Below, one piece after another: positions 7,320 through 13,780 of a stretch of 22,381 nucleotides of DNA (position 1 is its first letter; each line of letters opens with the position of its first letter). Location: contig JAGWUU010000010.1 of NCBI GenBank assembly GCA_028868335.1, positions 1 through 22,381 on the forward strand. The letters run 5' to 3'. This stretch comes from Sphingomonadales bacterium (lineage in GTDB: Bacteria > Pseudomonadota > Alphaproteobacteria > Sphingomonadales > Sphingomonadaceae). A program made the position numbers and the translations under genes. A model generated the notes under the pieces. That model had not been told where the DNA came from. It did no database searches and saw only the letters and a list, made by a program, of their open reading frames with translations.

Positions 7320-7882
7320 CCAGGCTCGGCCAACAGGGCTGCGGCCTTGTCGTTGTCCCAGTAACGGGGGCCAACATAGCGCCACACCTCGCGCCCTCGC
7401 GCATCGTAGAAGATCGAGGTGGGTAGGGTGGTCGTCTCGTAGAAGGTGGTCAGGTCGTTGTTCGGATCGAGCCATGGCTCAAGCAGGGGCGCCTTGTCCT
7501 TGAGGAACGCGGCCACCTTTTCAGGCTGGGCCAGGTCCTGACTGACGGTCACGATACGCAGATCACCCGAGCGCTTCGCCGCCAGGCGATTGAGCGCCGG
7601 AAGTTCGGCGACGCAGGGCGCGCACCAGGTCGCCCACAGGTTGATCAGCACCGGCTTGCCCTTGAGCGAGGAGAGGCGCAGTTCCTTGCCCGCGCTGTCC
7701 TTGAGCAGGAATTCGGGCAACTGGCTGCCCTTGTGGCTGCGGTCGATCACCCCGTCGAGCGACTTCGTTGCCGCTTCGGTCGACGCTTGCGGTTGCGCCG
7801 CGCTGCCGCTTTGCCTATCGCACCCCCCGATCAGCAGGGCAGAGCCAAGGATTGCGACGGTGAGCGAGCGGGACAGGGGCAA
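7307..7882 (-). CDS. TlpA-family thioredoxin-like lipoprotein
   Basis: This is a periplasmic thiol-disulfide reductase of the TlpA/ResA type. From the TTG at 7882 it has 191 residues: a lipoprotein signal peptide (MPLSRSLTVAILGSALLIGG, then Cys21) and a thioredoxin-like domain from about 55 with the redox motif WCAPC at 86-90 (NLWATWCAPCVAELP). The cis-proline region is TLPTSIFYD. The TTG start is chosen because GGAG lies six bases upstream and the lipobox falls at the right distance. A TTG at 7894 is the alternative; starts further upstream would read antisense to argH. It converges on msrA, overlapping by 13 bases. In Neisseria PilB a TlpA-like domain is fused to MsrA and MsrB and reduces them, so this protein may recycle the two Msr enzymes, which is inference. 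Cytochrome c maturation is the other plausible role. Confidence 0.88.
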   Translation of the reverse strand: MPLSRSLTVAILGSALLIGGCDRQSGSAAQPQASTEAATKSLDGVIDRSHKGSQLPEFLLKDSAGKELRLSSLKGKPVLINLWATWCAPCVAELPALNRLAAKRSGDLRIVTVSQDLAQPEKVAAFLKDKAPLLEPWLDPNNDLTTFYETTTLPTSIFYDARGREVWRYVGPRYWDNDKAAALLAEPGQPA

Positions 7883-7901
7883 GAGCGGCTCCAATGCCCA
7901 A

Positions 7902-9287
7902 ATGGGCAACAAGATGTGGGGCGGAAGGTTCGAGGGCGGGCCCTCCGCGATCATGCGCGAGATAAATGCCTCGATCCCCTTCGACAAGGCGTTGTGGCGA
8001 CAGGACGTCCAGGCGAGCAAGGCCCATGTCGCCATGCTCGCGGCACAGGGGATCGTTTCGCAGGCAGATGCCGCGGCGATCACGGATGGGCTCGATCAGG
8101 TCGCGGGTGAGTACGAGGCCAACGGCGTTCCAGAGAACTGGGACCTCGAGGACATCCACATGACCACCGAAAACCGCCTTGCCGAACTGATCGGTCCGGC
8201 GGCCGGACGACTCCACACCGCCCGCAGCCGCAACGACCAGGTGGCGACCGACTTCAAGCTGTGGGTGCGCGAGGCGTGCTTGCAGGCAGACGCGGCGCTG
8301 GGCGCCTTGCAGGTGGCGCTGGTGACGCGCGCCGCCGAACACGCCGATTCCATCATGCCCGGCTTCACCCACCTGCAAACCGCGCAGCCAGTGACGCTGG
8401 GCCATCACCTGATGGCCTATCTTGAAATGACCGGGCGCGATCGCTCGCGCTTTGTCGATGCCCATCGCCGGGCGAGCCAGTGCCCGCTTGGCTCGGCCGC
8501 GCTGGCCGGGACAGGCTTTCCGATCGACCGCGAGGCAACGGCAAGTGCCCTCGGTTTCGCCATGCCGACCCGCAACAGCCTCGATTCGGTATCCGATCGC
8601 GATTTCGCGCTCGATTACCTGATGGCGGCGACGCAGTGCGCGCTCCACCTGTCGCGGCTGGCCGAGGAGATGATCATCTGGGCCAGCCAGCCGTTCGGCT
8701 TCGTTGTCCTGCCGGATAGCCTGTCCACCGGCAGTTCGATCATGCCGCAGAAGAAGAACCCCGATGCGGCGGAGCTGGTGCGCGGGCATTCCGGGCGGAT
8801 CGCCGGGTGCCTGACCAGCCTGATGATGACGATGAAGGGGCTGCCGCTGGCCTATTCGAAGGACATGCAGGACGACAAGCCGCCCGTGTTCGAGGCGGCC
8901 GGGCTGCTCACCCTGTGCCTTGCGGCGATGACCGGGATGATCGAGGGGGCGGCGTTCCGCACCGACCGGATGCGCGCGGCGGCGGAGCTGGGCTACGCGA
9001 CGGCCACTGACCTTGCCGACTGGCTGGTGCGGCAGGCCGACATTCCGTTCCGCGAGGCGCATCACATTACCGGCGCGGCCGTGAAGCTCGCCGAAAGCCG
9101 TGGGGTCGCGCTCGACCAGTTGCCGCTCTCGGACCTTCAGGCGATCGACCCGCGGATCGACGAGCGGGTCTTCGCCGCGCTGTCGGTCGAGGCGTCGGTG
9201 GCGGCGCGCGCCAGCTATGGCGGAACCGCGCCGGAACAGGTAAGGGCTCGAATCGCCGAAGCGCGCCGCGCGCTTGGGCTGGAGTGA
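7902..9287 (+). CDS. argH: Argininosuccinate lyase
   Basis: This enzyme cleaves argininosuccinate to arginine and fumarate, the last step of arginine synthesis. The 461-residue cytosolic protein shows MWGGRFEGG at 5-13, TARSRNDQVATD and the fumarase/lyase superfamily signature GSSIMPQKKNP at about 277-287, which carries the catalytic serine loop. Length matches the family. The ATG at 7902 gives the usual short lead before WGGRF, with the ATG at 7914 as a possible alternative; neither has a strong ribosome site. It diverges from the TlpA-like gene with only 19 bases between start codons, so its promoter must lie partly inside that gene. Downstream it is followed after 7 bases by the lptM-like lipoprotein gene and then lysA, a gene order common in proteobacteria. 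Confidence 0.97.
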   Translation: MGNKMWGGRFEGGPSAIMREINASIPFDKALWRQDVQASKAHVAMLAAQGIVSQADAAAITDGLDQVAGEYEANGVPENWDLEDIHMTTENRLAELIGPAAGRLHTARSRNDQVATDFKLWVREACLQADAALGALQVALVTRAAEHADSIMPGFTHLQTAQPVTLGHHLMAYLEMTGRDRSRFVDAHRRASQCPLGSAALAGTGFPIDREATASALGFAMPTRNSLDSVSDRDFALDYLMAATQCALHLSRLAEEMIIWASQPFGFVVLPDSLSTGSSIMPQKKNPDAAELVRGHSGRIAGCLTSLMMTMKGLPLAYSKDMQDDKPPVFEAAGLLTLCLAAMTGMIEGAAFRTDRMRAAAELGYATATDLADWLVRQADIPFREAHHITGAAVKLAESRGVALDQLPLSDLQAIDPRIDERVFAALSVEASVAARASYGGTAPEQVRARIAEARRALGLE

Positions 9288-9294
9288 TCCCTTG

Positions 9295-9540
9295 ATGCGC
9301 CGCGTTCTCGCCATTGCCCTGGCCCTGTCGCTCGCTGCCTGCGGGGAGACGGCGCCATTGAAGCCGGCGGCGGGCAAGACGCTGCCGGTGGCGGCCTATG
9401 GCAGCGAGAACCGGCAGAATGCCGAAATGCTGCTCAAACCCACTCCGCAGGCTGCCCCGGAACGCAGTGTCGAGCTTCGAAAACGGTCGGAGGACCGTAC
9501 CGAGGACCCGTTCGACCTGCCCCCTTCTGCAGATAAGTAA
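9295..9540 (+). CDS. lptM: Small LptM-like lipoprotein
   Basis: This 81-residue lipoprotein has a short signal peptide (MRRVLAIALALSLAAC, with a lipobox LAAC). Right after the cysteine comes the GETAPLKP stretch, which resembles the CGxxGPLxxP start of the YifL/LptM/LppL family. By family knowledge LptM assists maturation of the LptD-LptE lipopolysaccharide translocon in the outer membrane. The rest is low in complexity and charged (ELRKRSEDRTEDPFD) and probably disordered. It sits between argH and lysA, the classical position of LppL/LptM. The gaps are 7 bases before it and 12 after it, so co-transcription is likely. The family assignment relies mainly on context and the first residues of the mature protein. 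Confidence 0.75.
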   Translation: MRRVLAIALALSLAACGETAPLKPAAGKTLPVAAYGSENRQNAEMLLKPTPQAAPERSVELRKRSEDRTEDPFDLPPSADK

Positions 9541-9552
9541 GAGCCTGAAATC

Positions 9553-10818
9553 ATGGATCATTTTGAATACCGCAACGGCGTGTTGTGCGCCGAGGACCTG
9601 CCGCTGAGCGTGATTGCCGATCAGGTCGGCACGCCTGTCTATGTCTATTCGCGCGCCACGCTTGAGCGCCACGCCCGCGTCTTTCGCGAAGCACTGTCGG
9701 TCTTGCCGCGTGTTCACATTGCCTTCGCGATCAAGGCTAACCCCAACCTTGCCGTGCTCAACGTGATGCAACGCGAGGGGCTGGGGGCCGACGTCGTTTC
9801 CGGCGGGGAGCTTGCCCGTGCGCTCGCCGCCGGGATGCCGGCCGGAGACATCGTGTTTTCCGGTGTCGGCAAGCAGCATCGCGAAATGATCCAGGGGCTT
9901 GATGCCGGGATCGGCCAGTTCAACCTCGAAAGCGAGGAAGAGGGGATCGAGCTGTCCGCGCTGGCAGCGGAGCGGGGGCTGCGCGCGCCGTGCGCCCTTC
10001 GCGTCAACCCCGACGTCGACGCGCGAACCCATGCCAAGATCTCGACCGGCAAGGCGGAGAACAAGTTCGGCGTCCCGATCGACCGCGCCGCGTCGATCTA
10101 TGCCCGTCTCGCCGCGCTGCCCGGCCTCGATATGCGCGGAGTGGCGGTTCATATCGGCAGCCAGTTGGCCGACCTGCAACCGCTGGAGGACGCTTTCGTC
10201 AAGCTGGGCGAACTGATTGCCGAGATCCGCGTTGGCGGCAATGCCGTGACCCATGCAGACCTGGGCGGCGGACTTGGCGTGCCATACCGTGCCGGAGACG
10301 TCTTTCCCTCACCGGCAGAATACGGGCAGATGATCGCGCGGGTGACGAAGGATTGGGACGTCACCCTGATGTTCGAGCCCGGGCGGGTGATCACCGGAAA
10401 CGCCGGGGTGCTGCTGACCCGGGTGATCCGCGTCAAGCGCAGCTCCAACCGCACCCCCTTTGTGGTGGTCGACGCGGCGATGAACGATCTGGCACGCCCG
10501 GCGATGTACGGCGCCTGGCACGATTTCGATGCGGTGAAGCCCACCGGCGAGAAGATGACCGCGCACATCGTCGGTCCGATCTGCGAGACTGGCGACACCT
10601 TTGCCATGGACCGCGAGATCGACGCGCTGGAAGCCGGGGATCTTGCGGTGTTCCGCACCGCAGGCGCCTATGGAGCGACCATGGCGTCGAGCTACAACAG
10701 CCGCGGTTTCGTTCCCGAAGTGATGGTTGACGGCACCAGGTTTGCCGTGGTGGCGGACCGCATCCTGCCCGAGGCGATCACGGCGGCGGAGCGTGTGCCG
10801 GATTTCCTCAAGGACTGA
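9553..10818 (+). CDS. lysA: Diaminopimelate decarboxylase
   Basis: This PLP enzyme decarboxylates meso-diaminopimelate to lysine. The 421-residue protein has the PLP lysine Lys61 in FAIKANPN, the glycine-rich GGGLGVPY phosphate-binding segment near 238-245, HIGSQ at 200-204, EPGR at 275-278 and the active-site Cys344 in CETGD. These occur in the order expected for the fold-III barrel plus C-terminal beta domain. The ATG at 9553 is preceded by AAGAG. It is the last gene of the argH-lptM-lysA run, and a strong nested hairpin begins 11 bases after the stop codon. Confidence 0.97.
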   Translation: MDHFEYRNGVLCAEDLPLSVIADQVGTPVYVYSRATLERHARVFREALSVLPRVHIAFAIKANPNLAVLNVMQREGLGADVVSGGELARALAAGMPAGDIVFSGVGKQHREMIQGLDAGIGQFNLESEEEGIELSALAAERGLRAPCALRVNPDVDARTHAKISTGKAENKFGVPIDRAASIYARLAALPGLDMRGVAVHIGSQLADLQPLEDAFVKLGELIAEIRVGGNAVTHADLGGGLGVPYRAGDVFPSPAEYGQMIARVTKDWDVTLMFEPGRVITGNAGVLLTRVIRVKRSSNRTPFVVVDAAMNDLARPAMYGAWHDFDAVKPTGEKMTAHIVGPICETGDTFAMDREIDALEAGDLAVFRTAGAYGATMASSYNSRGFVPEVMVDGTRFAVVADRILPEAITAAERVPDFLKD

Positions 10819-10828
10819 GGTTGGGGTT

Positions 10829-10877
10829 GCGCGTGGGCTTGGTCAGGTTCAGCCTGAGCCTGTCGAAGCCCACGCGC
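10829..10877 (+). terminator. Nested hairpin after lysA (REP-like element / likely terminator)
   Basis: An outer perfect 12-bp stem (10829-10840 with 10866-10877, GCGCGTGGGCTT and its complement) encloses a second 8-bp stem (10844-10851 with 10855-10862, one G-T pair) with a 3-base loop. No U-tract follows, so classical intrinsic termination is uncertain. The inner part, CAGCCTGAGCCTGTCGAAG, is the kind of sequence I recall as an abundant intergenic repeat in sphingomonads, which suggests a REP-type element that may also stop transcription. Confidence 0.65.
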
Positions 10878-10900
10878 TAACCTGACGGGATCGCTCAGCC

Positions 10901-11662
10901 ATGCACAGCCTTCCGCTCTTTCATCGCATCGATGGCCAGCCGGTGATCGTACTGGGTGAGGGCGAGGCGGCAACGGCCAAGCGACGGCTTGTCGAACGGG
11001 CAGGGGGACGTGTCGCCGGTGCCGACCACCCTGTTGCACGCCTGGCCTTTGTTGCGCTGGACGAACCGGACCAGGCCGCCACCGCGCTCAAGGCGCGCGG
11101 CGTGCTGGTCAACGTGGTGGATCGACCGGACCTGTGTGATTTTACCGTGCCCAGCCTGCTCGATCGCGATCCGGTGCTGGTCGCGGTTGGAACAGGCGGA
11201 GCCTCCGCCGGACTCGCCAAGGCGCTGCGGCTGCGGCTGGAAACGCTGGTGCCGCAATCGCTTGGCGCGCTTGCTACGGCCCTGGCCGGGTCGCGGCAGG
11301 CGCTTCGCAGGCGGTGGCCCGATCCATCCGCGCGGCGCCGGGCGCTTGACGCCGCCCTTGCCGAGGGTGGAGCGCTTGATCCGCTGCGCGAGGATAGCGC
11401 GGGCAAGGTTGCGCAATGGCTTGAGCAAGACGTTTCAACGCGCTCACAAACAATAGAAATTGTGCTGTCGAGCGATGACCCGGATGATTTGACGCTGCGC
11501 CACGCGCGCGCGCTGGGCATGGCGGACGTGGTGCTTCACGATCCCGGCATTGTCTCGGCAATCCTCAATCGCGCACGAGCCGACGCGGCACGACGTCTGT
11601 TCATGCCCGCGGATGACCCCGTTGCTTATCGCGGGCTTGTCGTCATCCTTCGGCGGGGCTGA
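10901..11662 (+). CDS. Siroheme synthase: precorrin-2 dehydrogenase/sirohydrochlorin ferrochelatase domain with vestigial methyltransferase tail
   Basis: This protein is predicted to oxidise precorrin-2 with NAD+ and insert iron to make siroheme, the cofactor of sulfite and nitrite reductases. Of 253 residues, 1-170 match the CysG N-terminal/Met8 domain: a Rossmann loop (VLGEGEAATAKRRL, 17-30), NVVDRPDLCDFTVPS at 71-85 with the probable catalytic Asp74, and VGTGGASAGLAKALR at 96-110. Residues about 183-235 (DDPDDLTLRHARALGMADVVLHDPGIV) look like the first part of a uroporphyrinogen-III methyltransferase. The GAGPGD motif is lost there, the domain stops after about 65 residues, and methylation is therefore not expected. 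It stands alone after the lysA hairpin. The ribosome site is weak, and the 3' end overlaps a convergent thioesterase gene by 20 bases. Confidence 0.85.
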   Translation: MHSLPLFHRIDGQPVIVLGEGEAATAKRRLVERAGGRVAGADHPVARLAFVALDEPDQAATALKARGVLVNVVDRPDLCDFTVPSLLDRDPVLVAVGTGGASAGLAKALRLRLETLVPQSLGALATALAGSRQALRRRWPDPSARRRALDAALAEGGALDPLREDSAGKVAQWLEQDVSTRSQTIEIVLSSDDPDDLTLRHARALGMADVVLHDPGIVSAILNRARADAARRLFMPADDPVAYRGLVVILRRG

Positions 11663-12044
11663 GCAGGAACTTCATCTGGGCGAGGGCGATCTGCTTGTTG
11701 CGATCATCCTGCCAGGCCTCGACATTGACCAGGGCGACCCGGCGCCCGGCGCGTGTCACCTTGCCCATGGCAAAGGTTCGCTGCTCGGTGCCGCCGCGCA
11801 TGAATTCGACCTGGATGTTGACCGGCTTGATTCGCATTTCCTCGCCCCGGCGACCGAGTTCGGCGCGCAGGGCGGCAAAGCCGGCCATTTCCATCAGGCC
11901 GCTCAGCGCACCGCCATGGAGGAACCCAGGGCGGCCCAGAATGCGATCGGAAAAGTCGACATAGAGTACCGGGTCGCCGCTCTCGTCGTGATCCATCGCG
12001 ATACCCAACGCTTCGGCGTAAGGGGGGAGATTCTGATGACTCAC
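11643..12044 (-). CDS. PaaI-type hot-dog thioesterase
   Basis: This 133-residue acyl-CoA thioesterase-like protein has one hot-dog fold. Residues 36-55 (LGRPGFLHGGALSGLMEMAG) carry the HGG motif and the following acidic residue (Glu52) typical of the PaaI/YdiI group, in which a water attacks the thioester. MRIKPVNIQVEFMRGG at 70-85 forms the usual second strand pair. The acyl substrate is unknown. It starts at GTG 12044, which overlaps the upstream thioesterase stop as GTGA, so translation is coupled. Its stop overlaps the convergent siroheme synthase gene by 20 bases. Confidence 0.86.
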   Translation of the reverse strand: MSHQNLPPYAEALGIAMDHDESGDPVLYVDFSDRILGRPGFLHGGALSGLMEMAGFAALRAELGRRGEEMRIKPVNIQVEFMRGGTEQRTFAMGKVTRAGRRVALVNVEAWQDDRNKQIALAQMKFLLSPAEG

Positions 12045-12517
12045 AGGTAGGTTCCATGGGTTGCCATGAAGGTGCCGATGACGTGGGCCACCGGATCGTC
12101 GATGTCGCCATCGTGCGCGACGCCGCGAATGAACGCGATGGTTCGCGTCAGCTTGTAGCATTCGCCGTGGCCGATCAGGTCGCGGCCCGGCACTGCGGCG
12201 CGCATGTAGTCGACCCGCAGGTCCAGCGTGGCGTGGGGCACGAATTTGCCGGTACGGGTCCAGACCGCCATCGAGGTGGCGTTGTCCATCATCGAGATGA
12301 TCGGCCCCGATGCGAGAACACCGCTTTCCGGCATGCCAACCAACTCCTCGCGCCAGGGCAGCTCCAGCTCGAACCAGCCTTCACCGTGGTCCCGGTATTT
12401 CAGTCCCAGCCAGCCGCCGTGCCCGTGGCGCGTCATCATCGAGGCCATCCTTGAAGGATCGAACACGAAGTCCGGCGGAGCGTCGTAGAGGCTGGTCGGT
12501 TCCTTCGGCGTGGTCAT
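12041..12517 (-). CDS. PaaI-family hot-dog thioesterase, paralogue without HGG
   Basis: This 158-residue single hot-dog protein belongs to the same broad family as the gene just downstream. The catalytic helix region reads GVLASGPIISMMDNATSMAVW (66-86), with an acidic residue at Asp78, but the HGG motif is replaced by LASG. LDLRVDYMRAAVPG (98-111) and a strand ending GTFM match family strands. A short N-terminal lead (1-35) precedes the fold. The ATG at 12517 has CAGAGA upstream; an upstream in-frame ATG would lack a ribosome site. The pair may form a heteromeric thioesterase or act on different acyl-CoAs. The substrate is unknown. Confidence 0.85.
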   Translation of the reverse strand: MTTPKEPTSLYDAPPDFVFDPSRMASMMTRHGHGGWLGLKYRDHGEGWFELELPWREELVGMPESGVLASGPIISMMDNATSMAVWTRTGKFVPHATLDLRVDYMRAAVPGRDLIGHGECYKLTRTIAFIRGVAHDGDIDDPVAHVIGTFMATHGTYL

Positions 12518-12637
12518 GGCGTCAGTCTCTGCGAGCAGCGCGGGGCGATTACAATGTTTTAATTTCCGCATTGCCGCCGCCGCCATGATGAAGCGCGATA
12601 GCGGGGCACCGGGGCCTCTCGCACAAAGGGAATCGCT

Positions 12638-12790
12638 GTGGATCTGCCCAAGATCGATATATCCGTACTGCCCGATCTTGATGTCCTTACCGGCATCTTC
12701 GGTAGCCTGGCCAAGCCTGCCCAGGCATTGATGACCGACGATTCAGTCATTGCAATGATGGTCTTCGTTTACGACACCACCCACCCCTGA
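12638..12790 (+). CDS. 50-residue conserved-looking small protein, first gene of an unknown cassette
   Basis: A GTG-started ORF with a good ribosome site (AAAGGGA, six bases upstream) encodes 50 residues beginning MDLPKIDISVLPDLDVLTGI. The middle reads FGSLAKPAQALMTDDSV and the end is IAMMVFVYDTTHP. It is acidic at the N-terminus and hydrophobic near the C-terminus, with no signal peptide, cysteines or obvious domain. It ends 15 bases before the next gene on the same strand and is probably co-transcribed with it. The MDLPKIDISxLPDLD opening looks like sphingomonad small hypothetical proteins I have seen, but I cannot assign a function. A precursor-peptide role is one possibility raised by its size and position, and is speculative. 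Confidence 0.7.
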   Translation: MDLPKIDISVLPDLDVLTGIFGSLAKPAQALMTDDSVIAMMVFVYDTTHP

Positions 12791-12805
12791 GCGGGGGCGG
12801 TTCTA

Positions 12806-13780
12806 GTGCTGATCCGTTCGGAATTGCTGGGGCTGCGCAGCGACGATTCTCCGCAGCGCCGCGCTCAGGACGGGATGGCCGATGCCCTGGCTGCCTGGCG
12901 TGCGTCGGCCCATGCCAGCGCGGCCGAATTCGAACTGGGCCGGTTTGCTGATGGAACCGACCTTGCCGATCTGCCGCTGCTCGCCGCCCTGTTCGCCCCC
13001 GGTGACTTTGCCGATCGTTTCTGCGCCGACCTGATCGGAACCTTGCTGGCGCAACTGGATTGCGAACCGCTCGGCCAGTCGCCGCTGCGTCACTACAGCG
13101 ACGAGGTGGTCACAACGGTGAGCCTCCTGCGCCGGGGCACCACCACTCTGACCCTGGTGGCGATCGACGGGACCGGCCTTGCCCGCCAACCCGCACAGCA
13201 ATCCGTCAGCTTCTCCCCAACAGAAACGTGCGAGCATGTTCTGGCTGGATCAGCAGTGGCGGAACGGATCGTCATCACTTTGCTTCAACCGAACCGCGCA
13301 GTGCTGGAACGTCACCCCGTGGTGGTGGAGGCGGGGGTTGTCATGCACCGCTTCGGCGCGGGCGAGGCATTGATCTATCGCACGGTTCCCGCCTGCCTCG
13401 TCATTCTCAAACTCCAGCGGCGGGCCGGTCCGGGTGACGTGGTCCGCGAATATGCGCTGAACGATGGCGCGCTGCTTCACCAGGCCGCCGGTTCTCCCCG
13501 CGACAGCCGGCTGGAGCTGAGCGTGGCGCTGCTCGGACGCATGGGCCGCCGCGATGCCGCGCCCATGCTTGCCGCCATGGCCGAGGAGCGGGGCAGCACG
13601 CCGCTGCGCTGGCAGGTTCTGCGCGAATGTCTGGCGCTCGACACGGCCGAGGGCTTTGCCGCTCTGTGCCACATCGCCGCGCGCCCCGACGATCCATTGC
13701 GCGGCCCGGCGGGCGCGTTGCGTGCGCAGCTTGTCGATACCTATCCCGTGTTGGCCGGTTTCCCGCCGTGCCCCGGGTGA
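12806..13780 (+). CDS. Protein of unknown function with helical-repeat C-terminus
   Basis: I do not recognise this 324-residue protein. The N-terminal part (about 1-215) appears beta-rich, with strands such as EVVTTVSLLRRGTTTLTLVAID and RAVLERHPVVVEAGVVMHRFG. The C-terminal part (about 220-320) is Ala/Leu-rich and helical, with HEAT-like pairs (ELSVALLGRMGRRDAAPMLAAM, then PLRWQVLRECLALDTAEGFAALCHIA). No signal peptide or membrane segment is seen, so it is likely cytosolic. It starts at GTG 12806 after a weak G-rich ribosome site, 15 bases after the 50-residue ORF. Its TGA overlaps the next gene's GTG, so the two are translationally coupled. HEAT-type repeats usually bind proteins; a scaffold or partner-binding role is inference. 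Confidence 0.82.
   Translation: MLIRSELLGLRSDDSPQRRAQDGMADALAAWRASAHASAAEFELGRFADGTDLADLPLLAALFAPGDFADRFCADLIGTLLAQLDCEPLGQSPLRHYSDEVVTTVSLLRRGTTTLTLVAIDGTGLARQPAQQSVSFSPTETCEHVLAGSAVAERIVITLLQPNRAVLERHPVVVEAGVVMHRFGAGEALIYRTVPACLVILKLQRRAGPGDVVREYALNDGALLHQAAGSPRDSRLELSVALLGRMGRRDAAPMLAAMAEERGSTPLRWQVLRECLALDTAEGFAALCHIAARPDDPLRGPAGALRAQLVDTYPVLAGFPPCPG

Noticed and set aside
7883..8083. Longer start for the TlpA-like protein within argH
   Set aside because: It would put about 67 residues before the lipoprotein signal peptide and be antisense to the conserved argH N-terminus.
7815..9377. Open frame of 520 codons on the minus strand across argH
   Set aside because: It is antisense to argH, which carries the full lyase signature; the translation is rich in His and Arg with no domain.
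9067..10254. Open frame of 395 codons on the minus strand across argH, lptM and lysA
   Set aside because: It runs antisense through three recognised genes and their boundaries.
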